64,000 nucleotides of DNA from Martinezella tropici (GCA_000799755.1 JUHI01000025.1:28859-92858); one strand, 5' to 3'. Shown: positions 17,247 through 28,015, numbered from the stretch's first letter. The notes: generated by a model not told the origin, from the letters alone. Translations and numbers: made by a program.

Positions 17247-17283
17247 ACTCATTCGAATGTTGATTAAAGCCATTCGAATGAGT
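17247..17283. promoter_or_regulatory. Nested palindromic operator upstream of phnF
   Basis: ACTCATTCGAATG (17247-17259) and CATTCGAATGAGT (17271-17283) are exact reverse complements spaced by 11 bases, and each arm is itself centred on the palindrome CATTCGAATG. A related element, TCATTTCGAATG, occurs at 16469-16480 between phnF and phnC. This is a strong candidate PhnF binding site. Confidence 0.7.
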
Positions 17284-17513
17284 ATGCGCATCAGGTGACA
17301 GTCGCATGACGGCTGCGAGAATATTTTGTCATGTCGCGACAGATATCGAACCGAGTGCGCAACAGCTTCTATGATCTCGCAGAGTTCGTGCGGCGCGAGC
17401 CGCCTGCCGCTATCTTTGACGAATGAGAAGCCAGCGCTCAAGACCTGCATCGCGGGGCTCGGCACACCGTCGACATGGCTTGTACAGCCCATCCCGACAG
17501 CGTGGCTTCCGAC

Positions 17514-17542
17514 TTGACAAACCTAAATTGACCGTATTTTAA
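17514..17542 (+). promoter_or_regulatory. Probable promoter of the amiC operon
   Basis: TTGACA (17514-17519), a 17-base spacer and TTTTAA (17537-17542) form a sigma70-like promoter. It would start a leader of about 125 bases before amiC, with the intrinsic terminator inside that leader. Confidence 0.5.
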
Positions 17543-17546
17543 TCAC

Positions 17547-17617
17547 GCTCAAGATATGAGCAGGTCAGCTGCTCTGCTTGTTTACATGACTTCGTTTGTC
17601 GAAGGGCAATAGCGCCC
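17547..17617 (+). promoter_or_regulatory. Leader hairpins upstream of the amiC terminator (candidate ANTAR target)
   Basis: Several hairpins can form: GCTCA/TGAGC (17547-17561), overlapping and mutually exclusive GAGCAG/CTGCTC (17558-17574), CTTCG/CGAAG (17590-17604), and GGGC/GCCC with a six-base loop AATAGC (17604-17617). The last one overlaps the 5' arm of the terminator stem, so forming it would prevent termination. ANTAR proteins bind tandem hexaloop hairpins; the loops here do not match the published consensus exactly, so the binding site is not settled. Confidence 0.45.
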
Positions 17618-17664
17618 CACAACGCCCCGGCTTCCGGGATCCGCGTTGTGGGATTTTTTGTTTT
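17616..17664 (+). terminator. Intrinsic terminator in the amiC leader
   Basis: CCCACAACGC (17616-17625) pairs perfectly with GCGTTGTGGG (17643-17652), with an inner CCCGG/CCGGG hairpin, followed at once by a T-tract (17653-17664). It lies downstream of the probable promoter and ten bases before the amiC start codon, so it would abort transcription of the whole operon unless antiterminated. Confidence 0.88.
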
Positions 17665-17673
17665 GGGGTGTTG

Positions 17674-18810
17674 ATGCAAGACGTCATGAAGATCGGCATT
17701 CTCTATTCGACCACCGGGCCATACGGCTCGCTGGGACGCGAGGCCCGCCTGGGCGCCGAATTCGCTCTGCACGACTACCGTCAAAATGGCGGCGACAAGG
17801 CGGAGCTGGTCTTCTTCAACCCGCATGCGGACCTTGCGGCCTATCTCGAAGGCGCCCGAAGCCTTATGCGCGACAGCGGCTGCCGCCATATCGTCGGCAC
17901 CATCACCTCCGCCGCGCGCAAGGAAGTCATTCCTCTTGTCGAAAAACACGATGGCCTGCTCTGGTACATGTGCCCCTACGAAGGCTTCGAAGCCAACGAA
18001 AACGTCATCTACATCGGCGCCTGTCCAAATCAGCATCTGATCCCGTTATTCGAACATCTGATCCCACGCCATGGTTCCAGGCCCTATCTCGTCGGCGCCA
18101 ACTATGTCTGGGGCTGGGAGATGAACCGGCTTGCCCGCGAACTGATCGTCAATGCCGGCGGCACTATCCTAGGGGAGCGCTATTTGCCGCTCGAGGAGAC
18201 ATCGGTCGAGCGCATCATCGCCGACATCGCGGAGAAGAGGCCAAGCTTCATTCTCAACAATCTTATCGGTCCATCGAGCTACGCATTCCTTGCGGCAATA
18301 GGCGAGCTTGCCAAGAGCGATCCGGCCTTCCTTCCGGAAAACTGCCCCGTTGCCAGCTGCGATCTGACGGAGTGCGAATTACAGGATATTGCCGGCGGCG
18401 CCGTCGGTCAGCTTTCCGCGCTCTCCTATTTCGACGGGCTGGACACCAGCGAGAACCTCGCCTTCAAATCCCGCCTGAAAGCATGGCGGCCAGAGACCGG
18501 CAAGGTCTCCACCATGTTTGCCAGCTCCTATACGGCGGTCGCCCTTTGCATTGCCGCGATCGAGACATGCGGCAGCGACGATCCGATGATGGTCAGGCAG
18601 GAGATCGTCTCGCGCGCCTGGCCGTCGGTTCTCGGCAATCTGATCGTCGATCCGACAACCAACCATGCCGCCCTGCCCTTCTATCTCGGCCGTATCAATC
18701 CGGAACTGGGGTTCGATCTCATCGCATCGGAGCCCGCCATCCCGGCTGACCCCTATTTGATCACGAGCAGGCAGAAGCCGGTTCGGCATCTCCGCGTGGT
18801 GCAGTCATGA
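17674..18810 (+). CDS. amiC: AmiC-like amide sensor
   Basis: A 378-residue periplasmic-binding-fold protein (type I, branched-chain amino acid/AmiC class) without a signal peptide, as expected for the cytoplasmic AmiC, which holds AmiR inactive until an amide binds. Recognisable motifs are IGILYSTTGPYGSLG (about residues 6-20), NYVWGWEMNR and SSYTAVALC. The start is the ATG after GGGGTG; the longer open frame would run through the terminator hairpin. It overlaps amiR by ATGA. Placed first after the leader terminator, it would be produced under its own control. Confidence 0.85.
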   Translation: MQDVMKIGILYSTTGPYGSLGREARLGAEFALHDYRQNGGDKAELVFFNPHADLAAYLEGARSLMRDSGCRHIVGTITSAARKEVIPLVEKHDGLLWYMCPYEGFEANENVIYIGACPNQHLIPLFEHLIPRHGSRPYLVGANYVWGWEMNRLARELIVNAGGTILGERYLPLEETSVERIIADIAEKRPSFILNNLIGPSSYAFLAAIGELAKSDPAFLPENCPVASCDLTECELQDIAGGAVGQLSALSYFDGLDTSENLAFKSRLKAWRPETGKVSTMFASSYTAVALCIAAIETCGSDDPMMVRQEIVSRAWPSVLGNLIVDPTTNHAALPFYLGRINPELGFDLIASEPAIPADPYLITSRQKPVRHLRVVQS

Positions 18811-19388
18811 AGGGCACTCCCAATTTCGCCGGATGGCGCGTCACGATCCTTGCGGAAGACGACAGCAATACCGAGAGACTGAACCGCCAGCTCATCGTTC
18901 TCGGCATGCGGGCAACCCGCCAGTGGACGCCGATATCCGTCGGTGAACTGCCGGATCTTGTCATCGTCGACGTCGACCGCGGATGGGACGAACTGATTCC
19001 GTGGAGCGACGACAAGCCGCTGCGTCCCGTCGTTGCCGTTCTCGGTTCCGAAGCACCCGGCCGCATCGCATGGGCTCTGCGCCAGGGCGCGGGCGCAATC
19101 ATTCCCAAACCGGTTTTGGCATCCGCCGTCTTTCCCGCGCTCGTGCTGGCGGTGTCGATTCATGAGGAACGGATCAGGACGGCCGGTCACATCGCGCGCC
19201 TGGAGGAACGGCTGAAGCTCAGGCCCGTCGTCTTTTCGGCGATCGAGAAGCTAAAAGCGGAACGTCAGATCGACGACGAATGCGCCTATGCCATTCTGCG
19301 AAACTGCGCCATGCGCCGGCGTCTTCCGGTTGAGCAAATTGCCGCCTTCTTTCTGGTCGGCTCCGAAACATTGTCCGAGGTCGGCTGA
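18807..19388 (+). CDS. amiR: AmiR-like ANTAR antiterminator
   Basis: A 193-residue protein, close to the length of Pseudomonas AmiR. The N-terminal half is a degenerate receiver-like domain (VTILAEDDSNTERLN, DLVIVDVDRG) and a coiled-coil helix follows (HIARLEERLKLRPVVFSAIE). The C-terminal ANTAR RNA-binding domain is AIEKLKAERQIDDECAYAIL ... CAMRRRLPVEQIA (about residues 135-180). ANTAR proteins bind leader RNA hairpins and block intrinsic terminators. It is coupled to amiC upstream and to the permease downstream (TGATG). Confidence 0.88.
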   Translation: MKGTPNFAGWRVTILAEDDSNTERLNRQLIVLGMRATRQWTPISVGELPDLVIVDVDRGWDELIPWSDDKPLRPVVAVLGSEAPGRIAWALRQGAGAIIPKPVLASAVFPALVLAVSIHEERIRTAGHIARLEERLKLRPVVFSAIEKLKAERQIDDECAYAILRNCAMRRRLPVEQIAAFFLVGSETLSEVG

Positions 19389-20236
19389 TGCGGGTATTGA
19401 AGGAATTATGCCGGCAACCCGCTGGGTTGTTCGGCCTCATCATCGTCGTCGCCGTCGTGGCCATGGCCATTGCCGCACCTTGGCTTGCGCCCTTCGACCC
19501 TGACAACCAGATGTTCGATGGCCTCACTCTCGAAGGCGCGCCCATGCCGCCGGGAGGCCAGTTCCTGCTCGGCACGGACACACTGGGACGGGACCTGCTG
19601 TCACGGCTGCTGTTCGGCGCAAGAACATCGCTGGTGATCGGCCTCGTCGCCAACGGCGTTGCCGTCGCCATCGGCCTCTTCGTCGGCGTCATGGCCGGCT
19701 ATCTGCGCGGCTGGGCCGGCAGCCTATTGATGCGCTTTACCGATCTCATGATGGCGTTCCCGGCGCTACTGCTTGCCATCGTGCTCGCCGCAATCCTGAA
19801 ACCGAGCCTCTGGATCGTTGCCATGGTCATTGCGCTGGTGAACTGGGTGCAGGTGGCGCGTATCGTCTATACCGAAACCCGCGCACTGGTGGAGCGGGAT
19901 TTCATCATGGCCGAACGGGCACTCGGCGCCGGTCATGCCCGCATCGTCGTCCTTCATATTCTGCCGCATCTGTTGCCGACGGCCATCGTCTGGGGAACGC
20001 TCGGCATCGCAACCACGGTTCTGCTCGAGGCGACGCTTTCCTTTCTCGGGGTTGGCGTCCAGCCGCCACAGCCGTCCTGGGGCAATATCATTTTCGAAAG
20101 CCAGAGCTATTTCCAGGCAGCTCCCTGGCTCGTCTTCATCCCCGGCGCCGTCATTCTACTGACCGCGCTTGCCTTTAACCTCGTCGGTGATGCCCTGCGC
20201 GACATTCTCGATCCGACCCAGAGAGGCAGAGGCTGA
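19388..20236 (+). CDS. Peptide-type ABC permease (DppC-like)
   Basis: A 282-residue PepT-family permease with a membrane-spanning N-terminus, the family motif LLGTDTLGRDLLSRLLFGARTS (start about residue 60), five or six transmembrane segments and the EAA loop (MAERALGAGHARIVVLHILP). It begins one base inside the amiR stop and ends with the same TGATG junction to the next permease. It forms the channel with the DppB-like subunit encoded next. Confidence 0.9.
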   Translation: MRVLKELCRQPAGLFGLIIVVAVVAMAIAAPWLAPFDPDNQMFDGLTLEGAPMPPGGQFLLGTDTLGRDLLSRLLFGARTSLVIGLVANGVAVAIGLFVGVMAGYLRGWAGSLLMRFTDLMMAFPALLLAIVLAAILKPSLWIVAMVIALVNWVQVARIVYTETRALVERDFIMAERALGAGHARIVVLHILPHLLPTAIVWGTLGIATTVLLEATLSFLGVGVQPPQPSWGNIIFESQSYFQAAPWLVFIPGAVILLTALAFNLVGDALRDILDPTQRGRG

Positions 20237-21156
20237 TGCTGAACGTTTTTGCAAGGCGTCTCGTTCAATCGGCGCTCATCCTCCTCGGCGTCGCGGCCAT
20301 CACCTTCATCCTGCTCTATGCCTTGCCCGCAGATCCCGCCCGCATGATTGCCGGCCGCAGCGCCACACCGCAGACGGTGGAGAACATCCGCCGCGAACTC
20401 GGGCTCGACCAGCCGCTGCTGACACAGTTCCTGTATTATCTGAACGGCCTGCTGCATGGTGATCTCGGACGCTCCTATGCGCAGAAGACGCAAGTGATGA
20501 CCTTGATCCTGGCGCGGCTGCCGGCAACAATTACCTTGATGGCTGCAGGTATATTCGTCGAAGTCCTGCTCGGCCTCACGCTCGGCATTATCGCAGCGCT
20601 CGATCGCGGCGGCCCGACCGATCGACTTGTCATGGCATCAGCCTTCGTTGGCGTGTCGGCACCGCAATTCGTCGTTGCCTTGCTGCTGCTCTATCTCTTG
20701 GCGGCGACGCTCGGCTGGTTTCCGATGAGCGGCTACGGCAGCTTCTCCAACATTGTGCTGCCGGCCGCCACGCTCGGCCTTCTCGGCGCCGGCTGGTATG
20801 CCCGCATGGTCCGCTCCGCCATGATCGACGTGCTGAACCAGGATTTCATCCGCACGGCGCGCGCCAAGGGCCTGTCCGGGCGGCGCATCATCCTGCGCCA
20901 TGCGCTGCCGAACGCCATCCTGCCCATCATCGCCATGATCGGCATCGACATCGGCCAGTTCATGGGCGGCGTCGTTGTGGTGGAAGCAGTCTACGGCTGG
21001 CCCGGCATCGGGCAACTGGCCTGGCAGGCGATCCAGCAGGTCGACATCCCGATCATCATGGGGGTCACACTCACCTCCGCGCTCGCCATCATCCTCGGAA
21101 ATCTGGCGGCCGATCTCATCGCGCCGCTGATCGATCCGCGTATCCGCTCGCATTGA
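20236..21156 (+). CDS. Peptide-type ABC permease (DppB-like)
   Basis: A 306-residue permease with six predicted transmembrane helices and the family features LGLDQPLLTQFLYYLNGLLHG (start about residue 55) and the EAA loop (TARAKGLSGRRIILRHALPN). Gene order permease C then B is reversed relative to the usual B-C order. A 24-base gap with AAGGGGA precedes the binding-protein gene. Confidence 0.9.
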   Translation: MLNVFARRLVQSALILLGVAAITFILLYALPADPARMIAGRSATPQTVENIRRELGLDQPLLTQFLYYLNGLLHGDLGRSYAQKTQVMTLILARLPATITLMAAGIFVEVLLGLTLGIIAALDRGGPTDRLVMASAFVGVSAPQFVVALLLLYLLAATLGWFPMSGYGSFSNIVLPAATLGLLGAGWYARMVRSAMIDVLNQDFIRTARAKGLSGRRIILRHALPNAILPIIAMIGIDIGQFMGGVVVVEAVYGWPGIGQLAWQAIQQVDIPIIMGVTLTSALAIILGNLAADLIAPLIDPRIRSH

Positions 21157-21180
21157 ACCACGAAAAAGGGGAACTGATCC

Positions 21181-22800
21181 ATGTTCAAAAGCTGGTTATT
21201 GAGAACGACGACCGCTGCCATGCTGGCATTCATGCCACTGGCAGCCCATGCCGCCGATCAGCCGACGCAAGGCGGCGACATCATCGTCACCTACAAGGAC
21301 GACATCACGACGCTCGACCCCGCCATCGGCTACGACTGGGTGAACTGGTCGATGATCAAGAGCCTGTTTTCCCGCCTGATGGACTACGAGCCCGGCACGG
21401 CCAAGCTTGTCCCGTCGCTTGCCGAAAGCTTCACCGTTTCGCCTGACGGCCAGACCTATACGTTCAAGCTGCGCAAGGGCGTGAAGTTTTCCAACGGCCG
21501 CGAACTCGTCGCCTCCGACGTCAAATATTCGATCGAGCGTGCGGTCAATCCGAAGACGCAAGGCCCCGGCGCCGGTTTCTTCGGCGCGATCAAGGGCTAT
21601 GACGACATGGCAGGCGGCAAAGCCGACAATCTGCCGGGCATCGAAGCTGCCGACGCCGGCACGGTCGTCTTTCATCTGAGCCGCCCCGACGCGACCTTCC
21701 TGCATGTTCTGGCGATCAACTTCGCCTCGGTCGTGCCGAAGGAGGCGGTGGAAGCCGCCAACGGTGATTTCGGCAAGCATCCGGTCGGTTCCGGTACCTT
21801 CACCCTCAAGGACTGGACGATCGGTCAGAAGCTCGTCTTCGAACGCAACAAGGACTATTTCGTCAAGGACGTGCCCCATATCGACAACTTCACCGTCGAG
21901 GTTGGGCAGGAGCCGCTGGTCGCGCTGCTGCGCCTGCAGAAGGGCGAGGTCGATATCGTCGGCGACGGCATTCCGCCGGCCAAGTTCCTGGAAATCAAGA
22001 ATTCGCCTGATGGCGCGAAGATGATCGTTGACGGCGAGCAGCTGCATACGGGCTACATCACGCTCAATACCAAGGTGAAGCCCTTCGACAATCTGAAGGT
22101 CCGCGAAGCCGTCAACATGGCCGTCAACAAGGATCGCATCACCCGCATCCTGAATGGCCGCGCAACACCGGCAAATCAGGTGCTACCGCCGCTGATGCCG
22201 GGATACGACAAGTCGTTCCAGGGTTTTGCCTATGACGTGAAGAAGGCAAAGGCATTACTTGCCGAGGCCGGCTATCCCGACGGCTTCTCGACCGTGCTTT
22301 ATTCGACCAACACCGATCCGCAGCCGCGCATCGCCCAGTCGATCCAGCAGGATCTGGCCGCGATAGGCATCAAGGCCGAGGTCCGTGCGCTTGCACAGGC
22401 CAATGTCATCTCGGCTGGCGGCACGGAAGGCGAAGCGCCGATGATCTGGTCCGGCGGCATGGCCTGGATTGCCGATTTCCCGGACCCGTCCAACTTCTAC
22501 GGTCCGATCCTCGGCTGCGCCGGCGCTGTTCCCGGCGGCTGGAACTGGTCCTGGTATTGCAACAAGGCGCTCGATGAACGGGCAGTCGCCGCCGATTCAA
22601 TGTCGGACCCGGCCAAGGTTGCCGAGCGTCAGGCAGCTTGGGGCAAGATCTTCACCGACATCATGGCCGACGCTCCCTGGGTGCCCGTCATCAACGAGCG
22701 GCGCGTCGTGGCAAAGTCGCCGCGCATGGGCGGTGCCGACAGCATCTATGTCGATCCGACCCGCGTCATCAATTACGACGCGATCTTCGTGAAGCAATAA
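21181..22800 (+). CDS. Peptide-type ABC transporter binding protein (SBP family 5)
   Basis: A 539-residue exported binding protein with a signal peptide ending at AAHAAD (about residue 24) and family-5 landmarks: TLDPAIGYDWVNW, LAESFTVSPDGQTYTFKLRKG (start about 80), FSNGRELVASDVKYSIERA and a C-terminal EPMIWSGGMAWIADFPDP-like segment. These proteins bind peptides, nickel chelates or other small solutes. The AmiC/AmiR control and the adjacent amidase suggest an amide-bearing ligand. Confidence 0.9.
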   Translation: MFKSWLLRTTTAAMLAFMPLAAHAADQPTQGGDIIVTYKDDITTLDPAIGYDWVNWSMIKSLFSRLMDYEPGTAKLVPSLAESFTVSPDGQTYTFKLRKGVKFSNGRELVASDVKYSIERAVNPKTQGPGAGFFGAIKGYDDMAGGKADNLPGIEAADAGTVVFHLSRPDATFLHVLAINFASVVPKEAVEAANGDFGKHPVGSGTFTLKDWTIGQKLVFERNKDYFVKDVPHIDNFTVEVGQEPLVALLRLQKGEVDIVGDGIPPAKFLEIKNSPDGAKMIVDGEQLHTGYITLNTKVKPFDNLKVREAVNMAVNKDRITRILNGRATPANQVLPPLMPGYDKSFQGFAYDVKKAKALLAEAGYPDGFSTVLYSTNTDPQPRIAQSIQQDLAAIGIKAEVRALAQANVISAGGTEGEAPMIWSGGMAWIADFPDPSNFYGPILGCAGAVPGGWNWSWYCNKALDERAVAADSMSDPAKVAERQAAWGKIFTDIMADAPWVPVINERRVVAKSPRMGGADSIYVDPTRVINYDAIFVKQ

Positions 22801-22815
22801 ATTCAAGCAATGAGG

Positions 22816-22842
22816 CCGCTCCCTCAGCATATGGGGGAGCGG
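22816..22842 (+). repeat. Hairpin between binding-protein and amidase genes
   Basis: CCGCTCCC (22816-22823) pairs with GGGAGCGG (22835-22842). No T-tract follows, so it is more likely an mRNA stabiliser or processing structure that raises binding-protein yield than a terminator. Confidence 0.5.
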
Positions 22843-22877
22843 GATGACATTCAGCGGTTTTGACCCCGGAGACTTTC

Positions 22878-23818
22878 ATGTGCATCGCCTGCACCCACAC
22901 GATTCATCGCGCACAGCATAATTTCGGCTGGAACAAGGATTTTCCACCGGCGCTGACGGCAAAGGCCGGTGAGACCATCCTGTTCGAATGCCTGGATTCC
23001 TCCGGCGGACAGCTCGGCGCCGATGCGACCCTGGAAACCTTGACCAATCTGGATTTCGGCAAGATCAACCCGGTGTCCGGGCCGGTCTATGTGGAGGGCG
23101 CCGAACCCGGCGACGCCCTGAAAGTGACCATCCGCAAGTTTCACCCGATCGGTCATGGCTGGACAGCGAATATTCCGGGTTTCGGCCTGCTGGCCGATCA
23201 GTTCAAGGAACCGGCTCTGCATGTCTGGAAGTACGACAGCGTCACCATGGCGCCGTCGGCTTTCGGTCCTGGCGGCCGCGTACCACTGAAGCCTTTTACC
23301 GGAACGATCGGCGTCGCTCCGGCTGAGCCCGGACTGCATTCCGTCGTGCCGCCGCGGCGGGTCGGCGGCAACATGGACATTCGCGACCTGACCACCGGCG
23401 TCACGCTCTATCTGCCAATCGAAACGAAGGGTGCTCTTTTCTCGGTCGGGGATACGCATGCCGCTCAGGGCGACGGCGAAGTCTGCGGCACAGCGATCGA
23501 AAGCCAGATGAACGTCGAATTGACGCTCGATCTCGTCAAGGGCGCCAATCTCAAGACCCCGCGCTTCACGACCACCGAGCCCGTCACCAGACATCTCGAC
23601 GGAGCCGGCTACGAAGTGACCACCGGCATCGGCCCGGATCTGATGACCGGCGCGCGCGAAGCCGTCATGCGCATGATCGACCTTCTTACGGCCGAACATG
23701 GCCTCAATCCAGTCGACGCCTACATGCTCTGCTCGGTTTGCGGCGACCTCAGGATCAGCGAAATCGTCGACATGCCCAACTGGGTCGTCTCCTTCTACTT
23801 CCCAAGGATCGTCTTCGC

Positions 23819-23822
<4 letters not shown>
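22878..23822 (+). CDS. Acetamidase/formamidase family amidohydrolase
   Basis: A 314-residue protein of the FmdA/AmdA family, cytoplasmic hydrolases that release ammonia from formamide, acetamide and related short amides. Typical features are the segments VSGPVYVEGAEPGDALKVTI (about residues 73-92), GTIGVAP, PPRRVGGNMDIRDL (about 165-178), SVGDTHAAQGDGEVCGTAIE and VDAYMLCSVCGDLRISEIVD. The start was placed at the ATG with GGAGACTTTC upstream, six codons inside the longest frame. It shares GTGA with the ATPase gene. It is the only catabolic enzyme of this operon and so predicts an amide substrate. Confidence 0.9.
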
Positions 23823-25501
<1,679 letters not shown>

Positions 25502-25507
25502 GCAAAT

Positions 25508-25531
25508 ATGCCGGCACTGCAGCGCCGGCAT
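25508..25531. terminator. Bidirectional hairpin between convergent operons
   Basis: ATGCCGGC and GCCGGCAT form an 8-base stem with an 8-base loop, seven bases after the ATPase stop and between convergent genes. The flanking T-runs are short, so termination strength is uncertain. Confidence 0.5.
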
Positions 25532-25591
25532 CTATTCGGCTGAAGATGTTGGCGCCTCGCAACCATCATTGGCACCGGCCTCATCTGGTCT

Positions 25592-26236
25592 CTACCAATA
25601 TGCCGCTTCATGAAAATCGATCTCCAGGCGCTGCGCCCGCCCGAAGATCGCGCTCAACCGCTTGCGCTCGGCGGCATCCATGCTTCTTCCGGCCTCATCC
25701 AGCACCGTCTTCAACCAGCGCGCCTGGGCTTCGAATTCGGGCTCGGCATGAAGCCTGACCCATTCCTTAAGCAGGGGATCGCTGATCGCAGTCCGGTTCG
25801 CCTCACTCGACCAGGTCCAGTACATCCATTCCGCGGCAAACATCGCCGCAATCGTGTCGAGAAAGCCGCCATCGCGCGCAATTGACAGCATCCCGTCCCG
25901 GAAGGCTGCGACATCTTCCCGTGTTGTGTCATATCCCGTGGGATCGATACCGCGCTCCGCAAAGGTCTTTTCGAAGTAGGCGATCTGCTGGTTTGCGAGC
26001 GCATCGAGGACACCGATCAGCCAGCGCTTCTGCTCGATCGTATCGGCCTTTGCGGTGGCGTAGGAGAAGATCGCGATCGCCGTATCGACGAAAGCACCCT
26101 CGAAGACGAGATAGCGTTCGAAAGCTTCGTTCGCGAGACGATCGGCCTTGATATCCTCGACGAAGCGATGGCGCACCATCGCTTCGAAGACGCCGCGGTT
26201 TTCATCAAGCATCTGCTCGGACAGGGTTTGCGCCAT
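25592..26236 (-). CDS. TenA-family protein lacking the active-site Cys
   Basis: A 214-residue all-helical TenA/HOMG-like protein. Family features are the YLVFEGAFVDTA helix (about residues 42-53), EWMYWTW (about 136-142) and the C-terminal FHEAAYW. The Cys that is nucleophile in TenA_C aminopyrimidine hydrolases is replaced: the segment reads AAMFAAEWMYW. That places it in the Cys-less TenA group, whose substrates are less certain. It starts five bases after btpA on the same strand and does not sit with thiamine genes, so it probably serves the surrounding sugar or nucleoside-like pathway. Confidence 0.82.
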   Translation of the reverse strand: MAQTLSEQMLDENRGVFEAMVRHRFVEDIKADRLANEAFERYLVFEGAFVDTAIAIFSYATAKADTIEQKRWLIGVLDALANQQIAYFEKTFAERGIDPTGYDTTREDVAAFRDGMLSIARDGGFLDTIAAMFAAEWMYWTWSSEANRTAISDPLLKEWVRLHAEPEFEAQARWLKTVLDEAGRSMDAAERKRLSAIFGRAQRLEIDFHEAAYW

Positions 26237-26241
26237 GACCG

Positions 26242-27084
26242 TTACGCCTCAAGGCCAGGTCTTGCCGCCTCGACGAAGGCGGAGACACGGGCAGGCTCCA
26301 CCGGGTTCCACCAGACGCCATCTTCTTTCAGCGACGAGGCGACGATGACGCCGTTGGTACGCTTGAGGATCTCGACGATATTGTCCTTGGTGACGCCGGA
26401 ACCGACGAGCAGCGGCAGATGGGTGGCGGCACCGATCTCCTCGATCTCCTCGATCGTCGCGCTGTTACCGGTCCTCTGGCCGGTGGCGATCACGACGTCG
26501 GCGTCGAAGAAGGCGAGATCCCGCGTCAGCTCGTCGATTGTCCGGTCGGCGGTAATCGCGTGCGCGCCATGCTTGACGTGGCTGTCGGCAAAGACCCTGA
26601 TGTGCTCGGCGCGCAGCAGCGAACGGTAGCGCATCGCCTCGGCGGCACGTCCCTCCATGAAGCCCTCATTGGCGACATAGGCGTTCGCCCATTGATTGAC
26701 GCGGATGAAGCGCGCATTGCCGGCCATGGCGATTGCGAAGGCCGGAATGGGCGCGTTGGCAAGGACATTGATGCCAAGCGGCACGTCGACGGATCGAGCG
26801 ATACGGTCAGTCACAACCGACATGAAGGCTGCGGTTTCATGGCCGATATCCTCGGGCTTCGAAAAGGGGATGTCTCCATGATTTTCGATGATCAGGCCAT
26901 GAATACCACCCTTGACGAGCGCTTCGGCGTCGCGAATACATGCGTCGTAAATTTTATCCATCACCGCACCACGATAGCGCGGAGCACCAGGGAAAGGCGG
27001 GCAATGGATCATACCGATCAGCGCCTTGTCAGTACCGAAAATTTCCCGTATGGCGCTTGAAGCCCTATCCGATATTTGCTGCAT
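26242..27084 (-). CDS. BtpA/SgcQ-family protein
   Basis: A 280-residue predicted TIM-barrel protein of the BtpA family, with the motifs LIGMIHCPPFPGAPRY (about residues 22-37), LIIENHGDIPF (about 64-74), RVNQWANAYV and LLVGSGVTKDNI. SgcQ of the enteric sgc carbohydrate cluster is a relative, but no reaction is firmly established for the family. Only 26 bases separate its start from the divergent ribokinase gene, leaving no room for an own promoter, so it is probably reached by transcription from the importer operon upstream. Confidence 0.85.
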   Translation of the reverse strand: MQQISDRASSAIREIFGTDKALIGMIHCPPFPGAPRYRGAVMDKIYDACIRDAEALVKGGIHGLIIENHGDIPFSKPEDIGHETAAFMSVVTDRIARSVDVPLGINVLANAPIPAFAIAMAGNARFIRVNQWANAYVANEGFMEGRAAEAMRYRSLLRAEHIRVFADSHVKHGAHAITADRTIDELTRDLAFFDADVVIATGQRTGNSATIEEIEEIGAATHLPLLVGSGVTKDNIVEILKRTNGVIVASSLKEDGVWWNPVEPARVSAFVEAARPGLEA

Positions 27085-27110
27085 TTCTCGTTCCTTTCTG
27101 AAGGTGTGCC

Positions 27111-28013
27111 ATGCGTGCCTATGTCATCGGTAACGTCGCCGTCGACGAAACCATATCTGTCTTGTCCATGCCCGAAGCCGGCGCCTCGATCCTCGGCCGG
27201 GAAGAAACCCGCGACCTTGGCGGCAAGGGTGCCAATCAGGCGGTCGTGATGGGCCGAACCGGCCTTGCCACGACGCTGGTCACGGCCGTCGGCGAGGATT
27301 TTCGCGCCCAGACGATCCGCTCTCAGCTTGCCGCAGAGCCGGTCGACGCATGTCTCTTGGGACATCCAGACCGTTCCAGCGACTTCTCCATTATCTTCAC
27401 GACGCCCGACGGCGAAAACGCCATCGTGACGACGACGGCCTCCGCCGAGGCCATGACGCTTGCCGAGGCGCTTGCGCCGCTCAAGGACGCCGCGGCCGGC
27501 GACCTCGTGGTGCTGCAGGGCAATCTCAGCGAAAGCGTTACCCGCGGCATTCTCGCCGAAGCCAGACAGCGTGACCTGACGACCGCCTTCAACCCCTCCC
27601 CGCTGCGGCCCTACTTCGCCGAGCTTTGGTCTTTCATCGACATCGCCTTTCTCAATAAGGGCGAAGCCGAAAGCCTCACCGGATCGTTTGGCGAGACCGC
27701 CATTCATCGGCTCGCCGAAGCCGGCGTGGCCCAGATCGTCCTGACCCTCGGCGGCAATGGTGCGATCCTTGCCGGCAGTGGCCATGTGCTGGCAACCGTC
27801 CCGGCACTCGCGACCGACGTCATCGATACGACGGGCGCAGGCGACACCTTCATGGCGGTGGCGCTTGCCTCGGCCGCACTGAGAGACACCACGCTCGATG
27901 CGAGAGCCATCCATCATGCAACGGCCGCCGCCGCCATCACCGTCAGCCGCCGGGGGACGCGTTCGGCCTTCCCCAGCAGCCGCGATCTCGCCCGCATCCT
28001 GGCCGGCGAATGA
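27111..28013 (+). CDS. PfkB/ribokinase-family sugar kinase
   Basis: A 300-residue kinase with the N-terminal PfkB signature GGKGANQAVVMGRTG (about residues 38-52) and the C-terminal ATP-site signature DTTGAGDTF (Asp about residue 245 the likely base). Ribokinase-type enzymes phosphorylate pentoses or nucleosides. It lies on the plus strand within a minus-strand operon: two bases from the convergent GATase1-like gene and 26 bases from divergent btpA. A plus-strand promoter would have to lie inside btpA. Confidence 0.9.
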   Translation: MRAYVIGNVAVDETISVLSMPEAGASILGREETRDLGGKGANQAVVMGRTGLATTLVTAVGEDFRAQTIRSQLAAEPVDACLLGHPDRSSDFSIIFTTPDGENAIVTTTASAEAMTLAEALAPLKDAAAGDLVVLQGNLSESVTRGILAEARQRDLTTAFNPSPLRPYFAELWSFIDIAFLNKGEAESLTGSFGETAIHRLAEAGVAQIVLTLGGNGAILAGSGHVLATVPALATDVIDTTGAGDTFMAVALASAALRDTTLDARAIHHATAAAAITVSRRGTRSAFPSSRDLARILAGE

Positions 28014-28015
28014 AG

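Noticed and set aside
17332..17341. Palindrome TGTCGCGACA upstream of the amiC promoter
   Set aside because: A single short palindrome with no second copy at a promoter in the window; chance occurrence is likely at this GC content.
17547..17574. First leader hairpins as the canonical ANTAR twin hexaloop
   Set aside because: Both have five-base loops when fully paired and lack the A1/G4 pattern, so I list them only as leader structure.
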